Source: Phycisphaerales bacterium (lineage in GTDB: Bacteria > Planctomycetota > Phycisphaerae > Phycisphaerales > UBA1924). Taken from it: a DNA stretch of 52,944 bases. Below the pieces are notes generated by a model. The model ran no database searches, had not been told where the DNA came from, and saw only the letters and a list, made by a program, of their open reading frames with translations. This document shows positions 8,409 to 17,131 of the stretch, piece after piece (positions within the stretch are counted from its first letter, which is position 1; each line of letters begins with the position of its first letter). Made by a program: the position numbers and the translations under genes. The DNA lies in assembly GCA_016793015.1 (NCBI GenBank), contig JAEUJD010000118.1:1-52944 (forward strand), written 5' to 3'.

Positions 8409-8790
8409 GCGGATTCGCGTTCGCCGAGGCTCGGTTCGGGCGTCGGAATGTTCGGAGCCATGCCGTACGAACCCGAGCGAAGCGAAGGGCAGCGACTGCG
8501 ATGTTCTGAATCTGCCGCGAGAACGGAAACAACCGCATCCCTCGCTGCGCTTCGGGTTCGTGCGGCATGCGTCGGGTTCTTCGGGAGCGAAGGGCGGGTT
8601 CGCATCCGCCGCGGCTCGGATCGGGTTTCGGAACTGCCGGGACCATGCCGTACGAACCCGAGCGAAGCGAAGAGGCCGAGACTGCGAAGTTCTGAGTCTG
8701 CCGCGAGAACGGGGGTCCCCGCATCCCTCGCTGCGCTTCGGTTTCGTGCGGCATGCGTCGGGTTTTTCGGGAGCGAAGGGCGGGTTCGCG
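8409..8790. repeat. Two tandem ~186-bp repeats, each with 26-bp inverted arms
   Basis: Two imperfect direct copies (about 8409-8594 and 8595-8790), offset by about 186 bases: CATGCCGTACGAACCCGAGC recurs at 8459 and 8644, and GAGCGAAGGGCGGGTTCGC at 8585 and 8771. Within each copy, arms of about 26 bases are inverted (8459-8484 with 8544-8569; 8644-8669 with 8730-8755), enclosing roughly 60 bases, so each can fold into a long hairpin. The repeats fill the 464-base gap upstream of the carboxyltransferase start. No gene is credible there. Confidence 0.8.
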
Positions 8791-8799
8791 GGCTTCGGA

Positions 8800-9561
8800 T
8801 TATGTCCCGGCCAGGCCCGCCTGCCATGTTTTGACGGCTTGCCGGGTTGCGGATTCCCAGGCCTGCGCGTTGGAACCGAGGCCGTCGATTCCCCGGAGGT
8901 CGATCACGACCGGCACGCTTGGGGCTGCGATCGAAGCGGAGGCGACAAGCAGCCGGGGTTCCAAGCGTCCCGTCCCGACCGGTACTCGGCGTGTGCCGTC
9001 CCAATCGCAGAGGCGGATTGCGCCGGGCGCGCTGGACGCGATGAGTGATGCGGGGTCTTGGCCTGCCGCGATTGCCTGTGCGCAGTCCACCCCGCGTGCG
9101 ATGGAAGCGGGAACTTCGGATGCCGCGGGAAGCGAGAAGTCGGTGACCGTCACCCCGCGTTCCTGCGCAGCGGAGCCGATCGCGGCGAGCGCGTTCGCCA
9201 GCGGCTTCTGGGGCAGCGAAAGGCACAGCACTTTCGATTCCAGAGCGCCGAGCGATGCAAGTTCCGCGAGCAGTTCGATCGCGCTCGTGATCGCCCCCAC
9301 TGCCCGGTCAACGTGCGCGGTCTCGGCGAGATGCTGGGGAGGCAGGAACAGGTCGATACCTGTCGCTCCGACTCCGTTTCGTTTCAACATCGAGGCGAGA
9401 TCACGTCGGGCGGAGCGATCGAGTTCGCGGGGGCGGAGGCCGGCGAGCATCGCGTCGAGATGAAGACGGGGCTCACCGAGTGAGGACATGAGGGCCGCGG
9501 CGAGCGAGATGGATTCGCGCGGGGCTGGTGAGATGTTGGAGATGGAGAGTGAGAGGGGCAA
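8800..9561 (-). CDS. Hypothetical protein, possible TIM-barrel sugar isomerase/epimerase-like
   Basis: About 253 residues. It opens LPLSLSISNISPAP, contains AALMSSLGEPRLHLDAMLAGLRPRELDRSARRDL in its first fifth, then a Leu/Ala-rich alternating helix/strand pattern and DWDGTRRVPVGTG. I recall similar planctomycete proteins resembling sugar phosphate isomerase/epimerase barrels but cannot name a family with certainty. The TTG at 9561 is the only plausible start; upstream in frame the sequence is simple repeat DNA, with no Shine-Dalgarno site. The heptad repeats of the transposase-bearing element end 16 bases away, so the original start or promoter may have been displaced. Confidence 0.6.
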   Translation of the reverse strand: MPLSLSISNISPAPRESISLAAALMSSLGEPRLHLDAMLAGLRPRELDRSARRDLASMLKRNGVGATGIDLFLPPQHLAETAHVDRAVGAITSAIELLAELASLGALESKVLCLSLPQKPLANALAAIGSAAQERGVTVTDFSLPAASEVPASIARGVDCAQAIAAGQDPASLIASSAPGAIRLCDWDGTRRVPVGTGRLEPRLLVASASIAAPSVPVVIDLRGIDGLGSNAQAWESATRQAVKTWQAGLAGT

Positions 9562-9576
9562 GGGGTATTGAATGCG

Positions 9577-9646
9577 GGATGGTGGATTTTGGATTTGGGA
9601 TTTGGGATTGCGGATTGCGGATTGCGGATTGCGGATTGCGGATGAC
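9577..9646. repeat. Heptanucleotide array GGATTGC/GGATTTG (left)
   Basis: Ten head-to-tail 7-bp units of the form GGATNNN, including five exact GGATTGC units (9605-9639). It lies just outside the left inverted repeat of the transposase element. Confidence 0.9.
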
Positions 9647-9649
9647 TTT

Positions 9650-9750
9650 AACGCCGAAGGCGTTGCGGTTCGTAGCCGGGTGTGGAGCGAGTCTTCGAGC
9701 GACACGCCCGGAGCAACGGCGCACAGTTTCGCACGCCGAAGGCGTGCCGG
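9650..9750. repeat. Left ~100-bp inverted repeat flanking the IS200-type transposase
   Basis: Bounded by palindromes ACGCCGAAGGCGT (9651-9663) and CACGCCGAAGGCGTG (9732-9746). Its reverse complement matches 10209-10309 imperfectly, with a long shared core around GAGCGAGTCTTCGAGCGACA. It abuts the transposase stop codon. Confidence 0.85.
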
Positions 9751-10194
9751 TCAATCCCAAGCGTATCTTTCATCAAGGTCCACGCCATATTTCCGGCACA
9801 ACGCCCGCACCGCATCCTTGAAATCTATCTTGGCGTGATGCTTCTTCTGCGAAGCAATGTACCGATGGAGCGCCTTCGACCCAGACTCTCCAAGCGTGAA
9901 TGCGAAATACCCGTCCTGCCAATCAAATCTGCGGTCCTTGCGGTGCATCCATCGCGACGATTCGCGTTTGACCTCGAGCAGCAACTCTGCAACTGCCACC
10001 GTCTTGGCGAGGTTCACAAACAAATGCACGTGATCGGATGTGCCGCCCATCGCGAGCAGCACACTCGATTTCTTGCGGCAGATGCCCCCGACATAGGCGT
10101 AGAGGTCCGATTCGATTTCGGGCACGATCATTGGGCGACGGGATTTGGTGGAGAATGTAATATGGATCAGGAGCTTTGTGAGGGTGGTTGCCAT
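9751..10194 (-). CDS. tnpA: IS200-type (Y1, HUH) transposase
   Basis: 147-residue single-strand transposase of the IS200/IS605 TnpA family, a transesterase that uses one tyrosine on single-stranded DNA and recognises hairpin ends. Seen: HVH metal-binding pair at residues 55-57 (TSDHVHLFV) and nucleophile Tyr112 in YIASQKKHH, followed by the usual C-terminal F...YGVD..YAW. Length is normal and no frame damage is evident, so it is probably functional. There is no TnpB. It lies inside inverted GCCTTCGGC-palindrome repeats, the arrangement expected for elements whose TnpA reads hairpins. Confidence 0.92.
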   Translation of the reverse strand: MATTLTKLLIHITFSTKSRRPMIVPEIESDLYAYVGGICRKKSSVLLAMGGTSDHVHLFVNLAKTVAVAELLLEVKRESSRWMHRKDRRFDWQDGYFAFTLGESGSKALHRYIASQKKHHAKIDFKDAVRALCRKYGVDLDERYAWD

Positions 10195-10208
10195 CGAAGC
10201 AGGTTACC

Positions 10209-10309
10209 AGCACGCCTTCGGCGTGCCGGAGCGCGGCGCCTCGGACCGGGGGTGTCGCTCGAAGACTCGCTCCACGCCCCGGCTACTCACCGCAACGCCT
10301 TCGGCGTGG
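10209..10309. repeat. Right ~100-bp inverted repeat flanking the transposase
   Basis: Contains CACGCCTTCGGCGTG (10211-10225) and ACGCCTTCGGCGT (10295-10307), with TGTCGCTCGAAGACTCGCTC between them. It is the inverted partner of 9650-9750 with scattered mismatches. Confidence 0.85.
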
Positions 10310-10336
10310 AAGGCAATTGCGATTGCGGCCACGCCC

Positions 10337-10364
10337 CAAATCCGACATCCCACATCCGACATTC
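10337..10364. repeat. Heptanucleotide array (right, inverted)
   Basis: Four units CAAATCC, GACATCC, CACATCC, GACATTC, the complement-strand form of the GGATNNN units at 9577-9646. It ends three bases before the serC stop. Confidence 0.65.
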
Positions 10365-10367
10365 CAC

Positions 10368-11558
10368 TTACCCGTGCTTCTTCTCGAAGTCGCGCATGAA
10401 TTGGGCGAGCGCGACCGCGCCTTCGCGGGGGAAGGCGTTGTACATGCTGGCGCGCATGCCGCCCGTATTGCGATGGCCCTTGATCTGATCCATGCCGGCC
10501 TTGAAAGCTTCGGTGCAGAAAAGATCGTCGAGCTGGGGGCTTGGGGTGTGGAAGGTCAGGTTCATGAGGCTGCGCGAGTCGGGGCGGGCGTGGCCTTTGT
10601 AGAACTTGGTCTGGTCGAGGACGTCGTAGACGATCTGGGCCTTTTCAAGGTTGCGCTTCAGCAGTTCCGCCACGCCCCCCTGCTTGAGAATCCAGTTGAA
10701 CACCAGGTTGCACATTTGGATCGGGAAGACGGGGGGCGTGTTGTGGCGGCTTTGGTCGCGGGCCATCACGTCGTAGCGGAGCATGTTGGGAAGCTTGCGC
10801 ACGGGCTTGAGCAGGTCCTCGCGGATCACGACGATCGAGATGCCGGCGATGCCCACGTTCTTCTGCGCGCCGGCGTAGACGATGCCGAACCTGTTCCAAT
10901 CCACCGGGCGGCTGAAGATGTCGCTGCACATGTCGGCGACGAGAAAGGAGCCGTCGGGGATCTTGGGCAGGCGGAGCGAGCCATCCGCGTTCCGCCACTG
11001 CGTGCCGTAGAGCGTGTTGTTCGTGCACATGTGCACGTAGACGGGCTTGCCCCTCTCGGAAGTGAGGTACTTCACTTCCGCGTCGCTCGGGCAGTGCTTG
11101 TAGCCCTCGGCCTTGCCGTTGAAGGCTTCGTACGCGCGATCGGTGTAGACGTGGATCTCGTCCCAGGTGCGCTCGGCCCAGTAGCCGGTCGTGAGGAACG
11201 CCGCGACGCCGTTCTCGGGGAGCACGTTGGCCGGAACCTGGAAGTTCTGGCTCGTTGCGCCGCCGGTGAGGAAGAGCACCTTGTAGTTTGCCGGGATGTT
11301 GCCCACCTTGCGGGCGGTCTGTTCGGTCTCGTGCAGGATCTCGTCGAAGAGCTTGCCCCGGTGGCTGAGCTCCATGATGCCGATGCCGCTGTTCCGCACG
11401 TTCCAGAGTTCATCCTGCGCCTGGCGCAGGACCTCTTCGGGGAGCATGCTGGGGCCGGCGCAGAAGTTGTAGAGGCGGCCGATTCCGGCGCCGGGCATGC
11501 CGGGTTGAGTCTCGAACGCCATGGCAGACGAAACCTTGTTCGCAACAGAAACGCTCAT
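10368..11558 (-). CDS. serC: Phosphoserine aminotransferase
   Basis: 396-residue PLP-dependent class V aminotransferase converting 3-phosphohydroxypyruvate to phosphoserine in serine synthesis (also used in pyridoxal phosphate synthesis in some bacteria). Seen: RLYNFCAGPSMLPEEVLR at residues 29-46, ELSHRGKLFDEI, the phosphate-binding GGATSQNF, and YAGAQKNVG carrying the PLP lysine (about Lys233), then HNTPPVFPI and a C-terminal GGMRASMYNAF. ATG 11558 has GGAGG six bases upstream; about 25 residues precede the usual family N-terminus. Encoded alone on the minus strand; the transposase element lies directly after its stop. Confidence 0.96.
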   Translation of the reverse strand: MSVSVANKVSSAMAFETQPGMPGAGIGRLYNFCAGPSMLPEEVLRQAQDELWNVRNSGIGIMELSHRGKLFDEILHETEQTARKVGNIPANYKVLFLTGGATSQNFQVPANVLPENGVAAFLTTGYWAERTWDEIHVYTDRAYEAFNGKAEGYKHCPSDAEVKYLTSERGKPVYVHMCTNNTLYGTQWRNADGSLRLPKIPDGSFLVADMCSDIFSRPVDWNRFGIVYAGAQKNVGIAGISIVVIREDLLKPVRKLPNMLRYDVMARDQSRHNTPPVFPIQMCNLVFNWILKQGGVAELLKRNLEKAQIVYDVLDQTKFYKGHARPDSRSLMNLTFHTPSPQLDDLFCTEAFKAGMDQIKGHRNTGGMRASMYNAFPREGAVALAQFMRDFEKKHG

Positions 11559-11647
11559 GCCCGACCTCCGCTTGTTGCTGCAAGGGTACGGCACATGAAC
11601 CGAGCGAAGATTTTCCGGCAACACCTGTTCGGGCTCCAGCCGCTCGA

Positions 11648-12859
11648 TCAGTAGTCGTTGGTCACCGAGGTATCGAGCTCGTTCTCAACCTTGTATTCCA
11701 TCGTGGCCCCGTTGATCCTGGAGCGAACGGCACCGCGGGGAACATCCCACCCACGCAGGCCGCCCCGCGTCATCGTGAACCAGCCGGCCGCGGCGGCGTA
11801 CTCGTACGTCACCTGCCCGGTCTTGGCGTCGGTCTTTGTGACCGAGTTTGCGACCTTGGGGCTGTAGTCGTTCATGACTTCGGTCCAGGCGAAGCGTGCG
11901 CCCATCTGCTTGCGCATCGCTTCGTCCTTCGGGTTCCAACCCGGGTTGGTATCGCCGGTCATGTACACACGCACCGACGAGTCGTAGAACGCGAGAGGCT
12001 CGCGGCATACAGGATCGGCAAAGAACTGCGCCGTGCGGCCGAAATGGCGACCGATGCTGTCCGAACCCCAGGTCTTCTGAGAAGGGAAACGAACGTCGGT
12101 CAGTTTTCTGTTTCCGAGGGCACCGGTGGGCATCGACTCCGGCCCGCCCACGTTGTCGGAGAAATTCACGCCGCCGTTGGCGGCGTAGACGATCGCGGCA
12201 CGCTTGCTGCGACCATCATCCATGATGTTGTATACCTTGTCCGGGCTGTAATGCGTGGAGTGAACGGTGTACGACATGCGGAAGGGGAATCGCCAGCGCG
12301 CATCAGTTTCGCCGGGGTTTGGAGGCACCGGAGTTCCGGAAGAATCGACGTTGTTGTACTCGCTTTGCAACATCTTCAGGGCTTTATCTTCCGGGCAGGC
12401 GGCAACGGGCATCGGCATCTGAGCGCTCATGTAATCCATGAGCGGGATGTGGCTGTAGTACACATAGGGGAACCAGCCGCCGGGAAACGCAAACTTTTCC
12501 GGGTCCTTGAAGTTGAGGCGCTTCTGCATGATGTACGTAAACTGCATCGCGGCACCGTGCATGTCGTTGTCGGCGTATTGCGATTTCACCGGCAAGAACC
12601 GCGAGAAGTCGGGCGGGATCGGCGTGCCGCGCACCCACGAATAGCCGAACATGCGGTCCTTGTTCTCGGCGGCATACGACGCGGTGGCAACGGCGAACTG
12701 GCGCATGTTGCTGAGGCAGACCGCCATGCGCGCCGATTTGCGAGCGCTGCCAACGGCTGGCAAAAGAATGCCGATGAGCAGCGCGATGATGGCGATGACG
12801 ATGAGCAACTCGATCAGCGTGAATGCCGACCGGGAACGCCGGAAGGGGCCAATTCTCAT
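11648..12859 (-). CDS. Prepilin-type N-terminal cleavage/methylation protein, paralogue 1 of 3
   Basis: 403-residue type II pseudopilin-like protein. A short basic leader (MRIGPFRRSRS) precedes [20 protein letters not shown], the prepilin peptidase and assembly segment, then a large extracytoplasmic domain. It shares with the next two genes VAACPEDKA, RFPSQK, GRHFG, DTNPGWNP, RGGLRGWDVPRG and the C-terminal ENELDTS. The YDG of its paralogues is YDS here. GAGGAGG lies 11 bases before the ATG. Such families are greatly expanded in Planctomycetes; their function is unknown but surface or secretion roles are likely. Confidence 0.87.
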   Translation of the reverse strand: MRIGPFRRSRSAFTLIELLIVIAIIALLIGILLPAVGSARKSARMAVCLSNMRQFAVATASYAAENKDRMFGYSWVRGTPIPPDFSRFLPVKSQYADNDMHGAAMQFTYIMQKRLNFKDPEKFAFPGGWFPYVYYSHIPLMDYMSAQMPMPVAACPEDKALKMLQSEYNNVDSSGTPVPPNPGETDARWRFPFRMSYTVHSTHYSPDKVYNIMDDGRSKRAAIVYAANGGVNFSDNVGGPESMPTGALGNRKLTDVRFPSQKTWGSDSIGRHFGRTAQFFADPVCREPLAFYDSSVRVYMTGDTNPGWNPKDEAMRKQMGARFAWTEVMNDYSPKVANSVTKTDAKTGQVTYEYAAAAGWFTMTRGGLRGWDVPRGAVRSRINGATMEYKVENELDTSVTNDY

Positions 12860-12991
12860 GAGATTCAGAACCTCCTCAGAACCAAAGAACAGAGACTCAA
12901 GCTTAACAGAATCCTCGCAGCCTTGCAAGCTTCGGCCACGCGGCCGGGCCTGCTTTTTGCCATGTTCCGGACTTTCCGCATCTCTGCGGAT

Positions 12992-14233
12992 TCACCACAG
13001 CCCCACTGTCGTATCCAGTTCGTTTTCTGAAACAGCCGACAGCGTCTGATCGGGGCCCGGGCTCTGGATAACCGCGCGAGCGCCGTTCGCCCCCACGCCC
13101 CGCGGCACGTCCCAGCCCAATAACCCGCCCCGGGTGTACCTGAACCAGCCCGCCGCGACGCGATACTGCTTCAAGCCCGTTTTCTTGTCGATCCCGGTGT
13201 AGGTGCTCACGTCGGGGTCGTAGGGCTGCATCTGCTTGGTGTATTGCAGCCTGAGCTGCATCGACTGCGTTCCGCCACCCCGGCGTGAACTGCTTGATGG
13301 ATCCCAGCCCGGGTTGGTCTCGGCGGTCTGATAGATGCGCACCGAGCCGTCGTAGAAGGGCAGGGGCTGGCGTGATTCGGGCGCCGCGAAGAACGTGGCT
13401 TTTTTGCCGAAGTGCCGGCCGAACTCGTCGGACATGATCACCTTCTGGCTCGGGAAGCGCACGTCGGTGAGGCGGTTGAAACCGAATTGGCCGGGCATCG
13501 CGGTGTCGGCGCTGCCTTCTTTGGTGTAGGTGCCGCCGCCCCCGCTGGCGGTCGGGTACCAGATTGCCGTGAGGAAGAAGCCGGGGACACGAGCGGTCGG
13601 GTTGAAGCGGCGCTCGGCGCGCGAGGGGCCCCAGTGCGCCTGATGAATGTTGTACGAGGTGCTGAAGGGCCATCGCCAGGTGGAGAGCGTGTTGTCCCCG
13701 CCGTTTTCCGGGTAGGCCCAGCCTGTCTCGCGTGGGGCATCCCACTTGCGCTGGATCGCTATTCGCCAGGCATCTTCCGGGCAGGCGGCAACCGGCGAGG
13801 GCGTTGAGCCTCCGATGTAGTCGGTCAGGGGCACGTGCGAATACAGGATGAACGGGATCCAGTTTTCGGGGACGGGCGCTACCTCGTCCGACATGCGGGT
13901 CTTGCGGCGGATGATGTGCACGACCTGGAACGAAGCGGCGACCAGGTCGCTTTCGAAGTAGCGACCACGGTGCTTCTCCCAGCCGGGCAGATCGGTGGGA
14001 TAGGGATCGGAGCTTCGCCAATCCATCGCGGGGAGGCGGTCTTTCTTTTCCGCAGCGTATGTGCCGGTCGCGGTGGCGTAGGTGCGTTCGTTGGCGGTGC
14101 AGACAACGAGTTTGCTCTGCTTGCGTGCCGCACCGAGGGCGGGGAGCAGGATGCCGATGAGCAGCGCGATGATCGCGATGACGATGAGGAGTTCGATGAG
14201 CGTGAAGGCGGAAGGGGCGGGGCGCGGTTTCAT
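12992..14233 (-). CDS. Prepilin-type N-terminal cleavage/methylation protein, paralogue 2 of 3
   Basis: 413-residue pseudopilin-like protein. Leader MKPRPAPSA is followed by [20 protein letters not shown] and LGAARKQSK. The C-terminal domain carries [64 protein letters not shown] and the closing ENELDTTVGLW. ATG 14233 has GGAG seven bases upstream. Highly similar throughout to the gene at 14409-15662, so the two are recent tandem duplicates relative to the third copy. Confidence 0.88.
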   Translation of the reverse strand: MKPRPAPSAFTLIELLIVIAIIALLIGILLPALGAARKQSKLVVCTANERTYATATGTYAAEKKDRLPAMDWRSSDPYPTDLPGWEKHRGRYFESDLVAASFQVVHIIRRKTRMSDEVAPVPENWIPFILYSHVPLTDYIGGSTPSPVAACPEDAWRIAIQRKWDAPRETGWAYPENGGDNTLSTWRWPFSTSYNIHQAHWGPSRAERRFNPTARVPGFFLTAIWYPTASGGGGTYTKEGSADTAMPGQFGFNRLTDVRFPSQKVIMSDEFGRHFGKKATFFAAPESRQPLPFYDGSVRIYQTAETNPGWDPSSSSRRGGGTQSMQLRLQYTKQMQPYDPDVSTYTGIDKKTGLKQYRVAAGWFRYTRGGLLGWDVPRGVGANGARAVIQSPGPDQTLSAVSENELDTTVGLW

Positions 14234-14354
14234 GATCGATCTCCGTTCCTCCACAGAGGGTGCGCCGAGCGCAACCTCCGCCCACGAGGTGCACGATCAA
14301 TCCCAGAATATGTGAAAGCAATTACCGAAGGTAGTTGGTTCGGTGGAAACTGCA

Positions 14355-14391
14355 AGACAAAAAGCAAAACGCCCGGGAGAACCCCGGGCGT
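14355..14391 (-). terminator. Intrinsic terminator after pseudopilin paralogue 3
   Basis: Minus strand: ACGCCCGGGG-TTCT-CCCGGGCGT (14369-14391), then TTTGCTTTTTG. It lies 18 bases beyond the stop at 14409 and separates paralogues 2 and 3 into different transcripts. Confidence 0.8.
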
Positions 14392-14408
14392 GTTCGATTC
14401 ATTTTGGA

Positions 14409-15662
14409 TTACCAGATGCCGGACGTCGTGTCGAGCTCGTTTTCGGCGACGTTCGACATGACCTGCGCGGGACCCGGATTCTGGATCTGTGCCCGCTGGC
14501 CCTGCTGACCGGGGGAGGACGAAACGCCGCGCGGCACATCCCAACCCATCAGACCGCCTCGGGTGTACTTGAACCAGCCGGCAGCGACCTTGTAGGTGCG
14601 GAGACCATCGCCATCGGTGCCCGTGAAGGGGTAGAGAACCGGATCGTACTTCTGCTGGTTCTTGGTGTAGTTGAGCCGCTTGGTCATGGACGACGTGCTG
14701 CCGCCACGATTCGAAGCCGAGCTCGGATCCCAACCCGGGTTGGTCTCGCCGGTCTGATACATGCGGACAGAGCCGTCATAGAACGTGAGGGGCTGACGCG
14801 ATTCGGGGGCTGCGAAGACGGTGGTCCGGCGGCCGGTGTGGCGACCGAACTCATCCGACATCATGACCTTCTGCGAGGGGAAGCGGACATCGCTCTGGCG
14901 GTTTGAACCGAACTGATCCTTGATCGTGTTGTCACCAGTGTAGTTCCACGTGTTGCCGCCACCAGTTGGGACCGGATACCAGATTGCTGCGGTGCCGCTC
15001 TGACCGGCCGGGTTCACACGACGATCGCCACGCGAGGGGCCCCAGTGAGACTGATGGAACATATATGAAGAGCTGAATGGCCAGCGCCACGTCGTGGTGG
15101 TGTTGTCACCGCCGGTTTCGGGATAGGGAAGACCTGTCTGCTCTGGGTTGCGCCAGTTGCGCTGAATGGCCGTGCGCCAAAGGTCTTCCGGGCAGGCAGC
15201 GGTGGAGTTGGGCATCTGACCACCGGTGTAATCAACACCGGCGACGTGCGTGTACAGGATGAACGGGATCCAATTGTCCGGAACCGGAGCCTCTGTGTTC
15301 GAGATATTGACCTTCTTGCGAATGTTGTACACCACCTCGTTCGCGAAGGCTTCCTGATCGGAGGCGTAGTAGGAACCCTTTTTGTTTTCCCAGCCCGGAA
15401 GGTCAAAGACCTTGGGGTCGCCCGACTTCCACTTGTTGGCGAGGAGGCGATCGCGGTTTTCGTTCGCGAAGGTGGCGTTGGCGATGCCCATCTGCTTTTC
15501 GCCGCTCGTGCAGAGCGTCAGTTTGGCGCTGCGGCGCGCTTCGCCCAGGGCGGGCAGCAGGATGCCGATGAGCAGCGCGATGATCGCGATGACGATCAGC
15601 AATTCGATGAGTGTGAAGCCTGCGGTGCCACGCGACTTGCGGGCGAACACGTCCTTCAGCAT
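14409..15662 (-). CDS. Prepilin-type N-terminal cleavage/methylation protein, paralogue 3 of 3
   Basis: 417-residue pseudopilin-like protein. Leader [15 protein letters not shown] precedes [20 protein letters not shown]. It shares with its neighbours [73 protein letters not shown] and the tail [14 protein letters not shown] 15662 has GGGAG seven bases upstream; the longer open frame upstream is discarded because the basic leader and prepilin segment start here. First of the three on the minus strand. Confidence 0.88.
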   Translation of the reverse strand: MLKDVFARKSRGTAGFTLIELLIVIAIIALLIGILLPALGEARRSAKLTLCTSGEKQMGIANATFANENRDRLLANKWKSGDPKVFDLPGWENKKGSYYASDQEAFANEVVYNIRKKVNISNTEAPVPDNWIPFILYTHVAGVDYTGGQMPNSTAACPEDLWRTAIQRNWRNPEQTGLPYPETGGDNTTTTWRWPFSSSYMFHQSHWGPSRGDRRVNPAGQSGTAAIWYPVPTGGGNTWNYTGDNTIKDQFGSNRQSDVRFPSQKVMMSDEFGRHTGRRTTVFAAPESRQPLTFYDGSVRMYQTGETNPGWDPSSASNRGGSTSSMTKRLNYTKNQQKYDPVLYPFTGTDGDGLRTYKVAAGWFKYTRGGLMGWDVPRGVSSSPGQQGQRAQIQNPGPAQVMSNVAENELDTTSGIW

Positions 15663-16069
15663 TTCCGATCTCCCAGACTGGTCGCGGAATCGCGACCGTT
15701 TATAGAACGACCCGAGTTCGATACGCAAAACCGGAAACCCCGGCTGCGGCGAATCGGAGATTTTTACCTCCCCGGGCGAAAGGTCAACCGATGACCCTGC
15801 CCCGTCTCCGGAGGCGACTGTCACTCCAACACCCTCACAAGTCGTTCACAATCAGAGGCTAACAACCCGAACACTTGCTCTGCCGCAGGTTGCGGCGGCC
15901 AGAATAGGCTGCGAGAGCATACCACAACTTCGAGCGGATCCCCGAAGGGGATGCAGGTTTTTGCCCGGCAACTTGAAAAAACCGGTCTGGCTTTCGAGAA
16001 AGTTTGCGCGAAATATTTGCCCGGGCTTTCGCATGTCACGCTCGCGATCAGAAAGCACTTACGCATTCC
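15663..16069. other. Intergenic region, 407 bp
   Basis: No convincing gene. It holds a short perfect hairpin ATCCCC-GAA-GGGGAT at 15938-15952 and, on the minus strand, TGGTATGCT just downstream of it, which resembles an extended -10 element for the pseudopilin gene; no matching -35 was found. Confidence 0.4.
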
Positions 16070-17056
16070 TTACGGCCAGCGGATGGCCCGGAGCCGGGCC
16101 AGTTCTTCACCGGGCTTTGGCGCCGAATCCGGGTTTTTTGCCGGTTCGGAGGGGCGCTCGGGCGAGGGCTGCGGCAGGGATGGATCCACCGGCGAGGAGG
16201 ATGGCGCAGGCGGCTGCTGGACCTGCTGCATCTCGGGTGCGGAGGAAGGCTTGGAGGCCGAGCCCGTGTTGAATGGAGCGGGTTCGGGCTTCGACGAGAG
16301 CGAGGGGCCTTGCGCAACGGGGGGTGAAGAAGAGCCGGATGCGGGGGGAGTGCCTTGCCAGGTGCCGGAGGCGAGAAACCAGATCGCGCCGAGGGCCACC
16401 AGGGCGCAGCCTGCCGCGACGCCCATCAGGATGCCGCTGCGCCGGCGGAGTGCCGCGTTTTCGGCTTCGAGACGATGGTTGGAATTGCGCGAGAGAGGAA
16501 TCGGCGGCTGGGGCATCGGCTGCTGAAGGGCGACGGCAGACGCGCTGTGCGCGGCTTGGAGCGTGGGGACGGGGGCGGGTGGGCGTGAATCGGGCAACGG
16601 CAAGCCGCTACCCGGCAGGGCGCGCACGGGCATCAGCCCAAGAAACTGGCGATCCGGATCGGCGTGAAAGACGGCGTGGCAGCGTGGGCACTCGGATTCT
16701 GTCGTAATGGGCTGTTGGCAGGAGTGGCAGACGCCCCCACCGGCGAGGCGGTGCGCCACGCCGGGGACGCGCTTGGCGGGGTACCAGAATTGAGAAGTGC
16801 TCGGTCCGCGCAGGATCGTGTCGGCCGTGATCTTGCCGCGGGCGACCATGGTGAGGATGGTCTCGTAGGAGCAACCGGGTCGGAAGGGCTGCTGCTCATC
16901 GCGGACGAACCAGGGGCCCATCGCGTTTTGAGTCGCTTGGCGCGAAAGCGGATCGAGCGGGCCGGCGCAATGTGCGCAGCGGGGCTGATCGGGCGTTGGG
17001 CTGCCGCAGAAGGGGCAGATGAAGGTCGGGGCTGGAGATTTCGCGGGCTCGGTCAT
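16070..17056 (-). CDS. Zinc-ribbon/GYF-like single-pass membrane protein
   Basis: 328 residues, no named function. Order: zinc ribbon (CPFC...CAHC), then a GYF_2-like region beginning GPWFVRDEQQPFRPG with TILRGPSTSQFWYPAKRVPGV, a second ribbon (CHSC...CPRC), a Pro-rich linker, one transmembrane helix (GILMGVAAGCALVALGAIWF) and a long Pro/Ser/Glu-rich C-terminal tail. GYF-type domains bind proline-rich peptides, and this protein carries its own proline-rich segments, so self-association or scaffolding is conceivable. ATG 17056 chosen at MTEPAKSPAP; the upstream frame is unrelated. Confidence 0.75.
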   Translation of the reverse strand: MTEPAKSPAPTFICPFCGSPTPDQPRCAHCAGPLDPLSRQATQNAMGPWFVRDEQQPFRPGCSYETILTMVARGKITADTILRGPSTSQFWYPAKRVPGVAHRLAGGGVCHSCQQPITTESECPRCHAVFHADPDRQFLGLMPVRALPGSGLPLPDSRPPAPVPTLQAAHSASAVALQQPMPQPPIPLSRNSNHRLEAENAALRRRSGILMGVAAGCALVALGAIWFLASGTWQGTPPASGSSSPPVAQGPSLSSKPEPAPFNTGSASKPSSAPEMQQVQQPPAPSSSPVDPSLPQPSPERPSEPAKNPDSAPKPGEELARLRAIRWP

Positions 17057-17131
17057 GCTGAATAGTCCGCGAATCCAGAGGATCGGTTCGTTCAGAGTAC
17101 CAAGACGGGAGAGGGAACGCGTCAAAGAGCG

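Larger units (their letters stand above)
9577..10364. mobile_element. Putative IS200-like element with nested inverted repeats
   Basis: Symmetrical composite. From outside to inside: heptad arrays in inverted orientation (9577-9646 and 10337-10364), ~100-bp inverted repeats (9650-9750 and 10209-10309), and the tnpA gene. It sits between two minus-strand genes and touches both ends closely (16 bases from the 8800-9561 gene start, 3 bases from the serC stop). Classical IS200 ends are short subterminal hairpins, so the larger inverted repeats are unusual; they may instead be REP-like repeats mobilised by this transposase. Boundaries are inferred. Confidence 0.6.

Noticed and set aside
9577..9646. 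CRISPR-like repeats
   Set aside because: Units are seven bases, contiguous, with no spacers.
10188..11654. A long plus-strand frame opposite serC
   Set aside because: Antisense shadow; Val/Gly/His/Asp-rich composition without motifs, and serC on the other strand is unambiguous.
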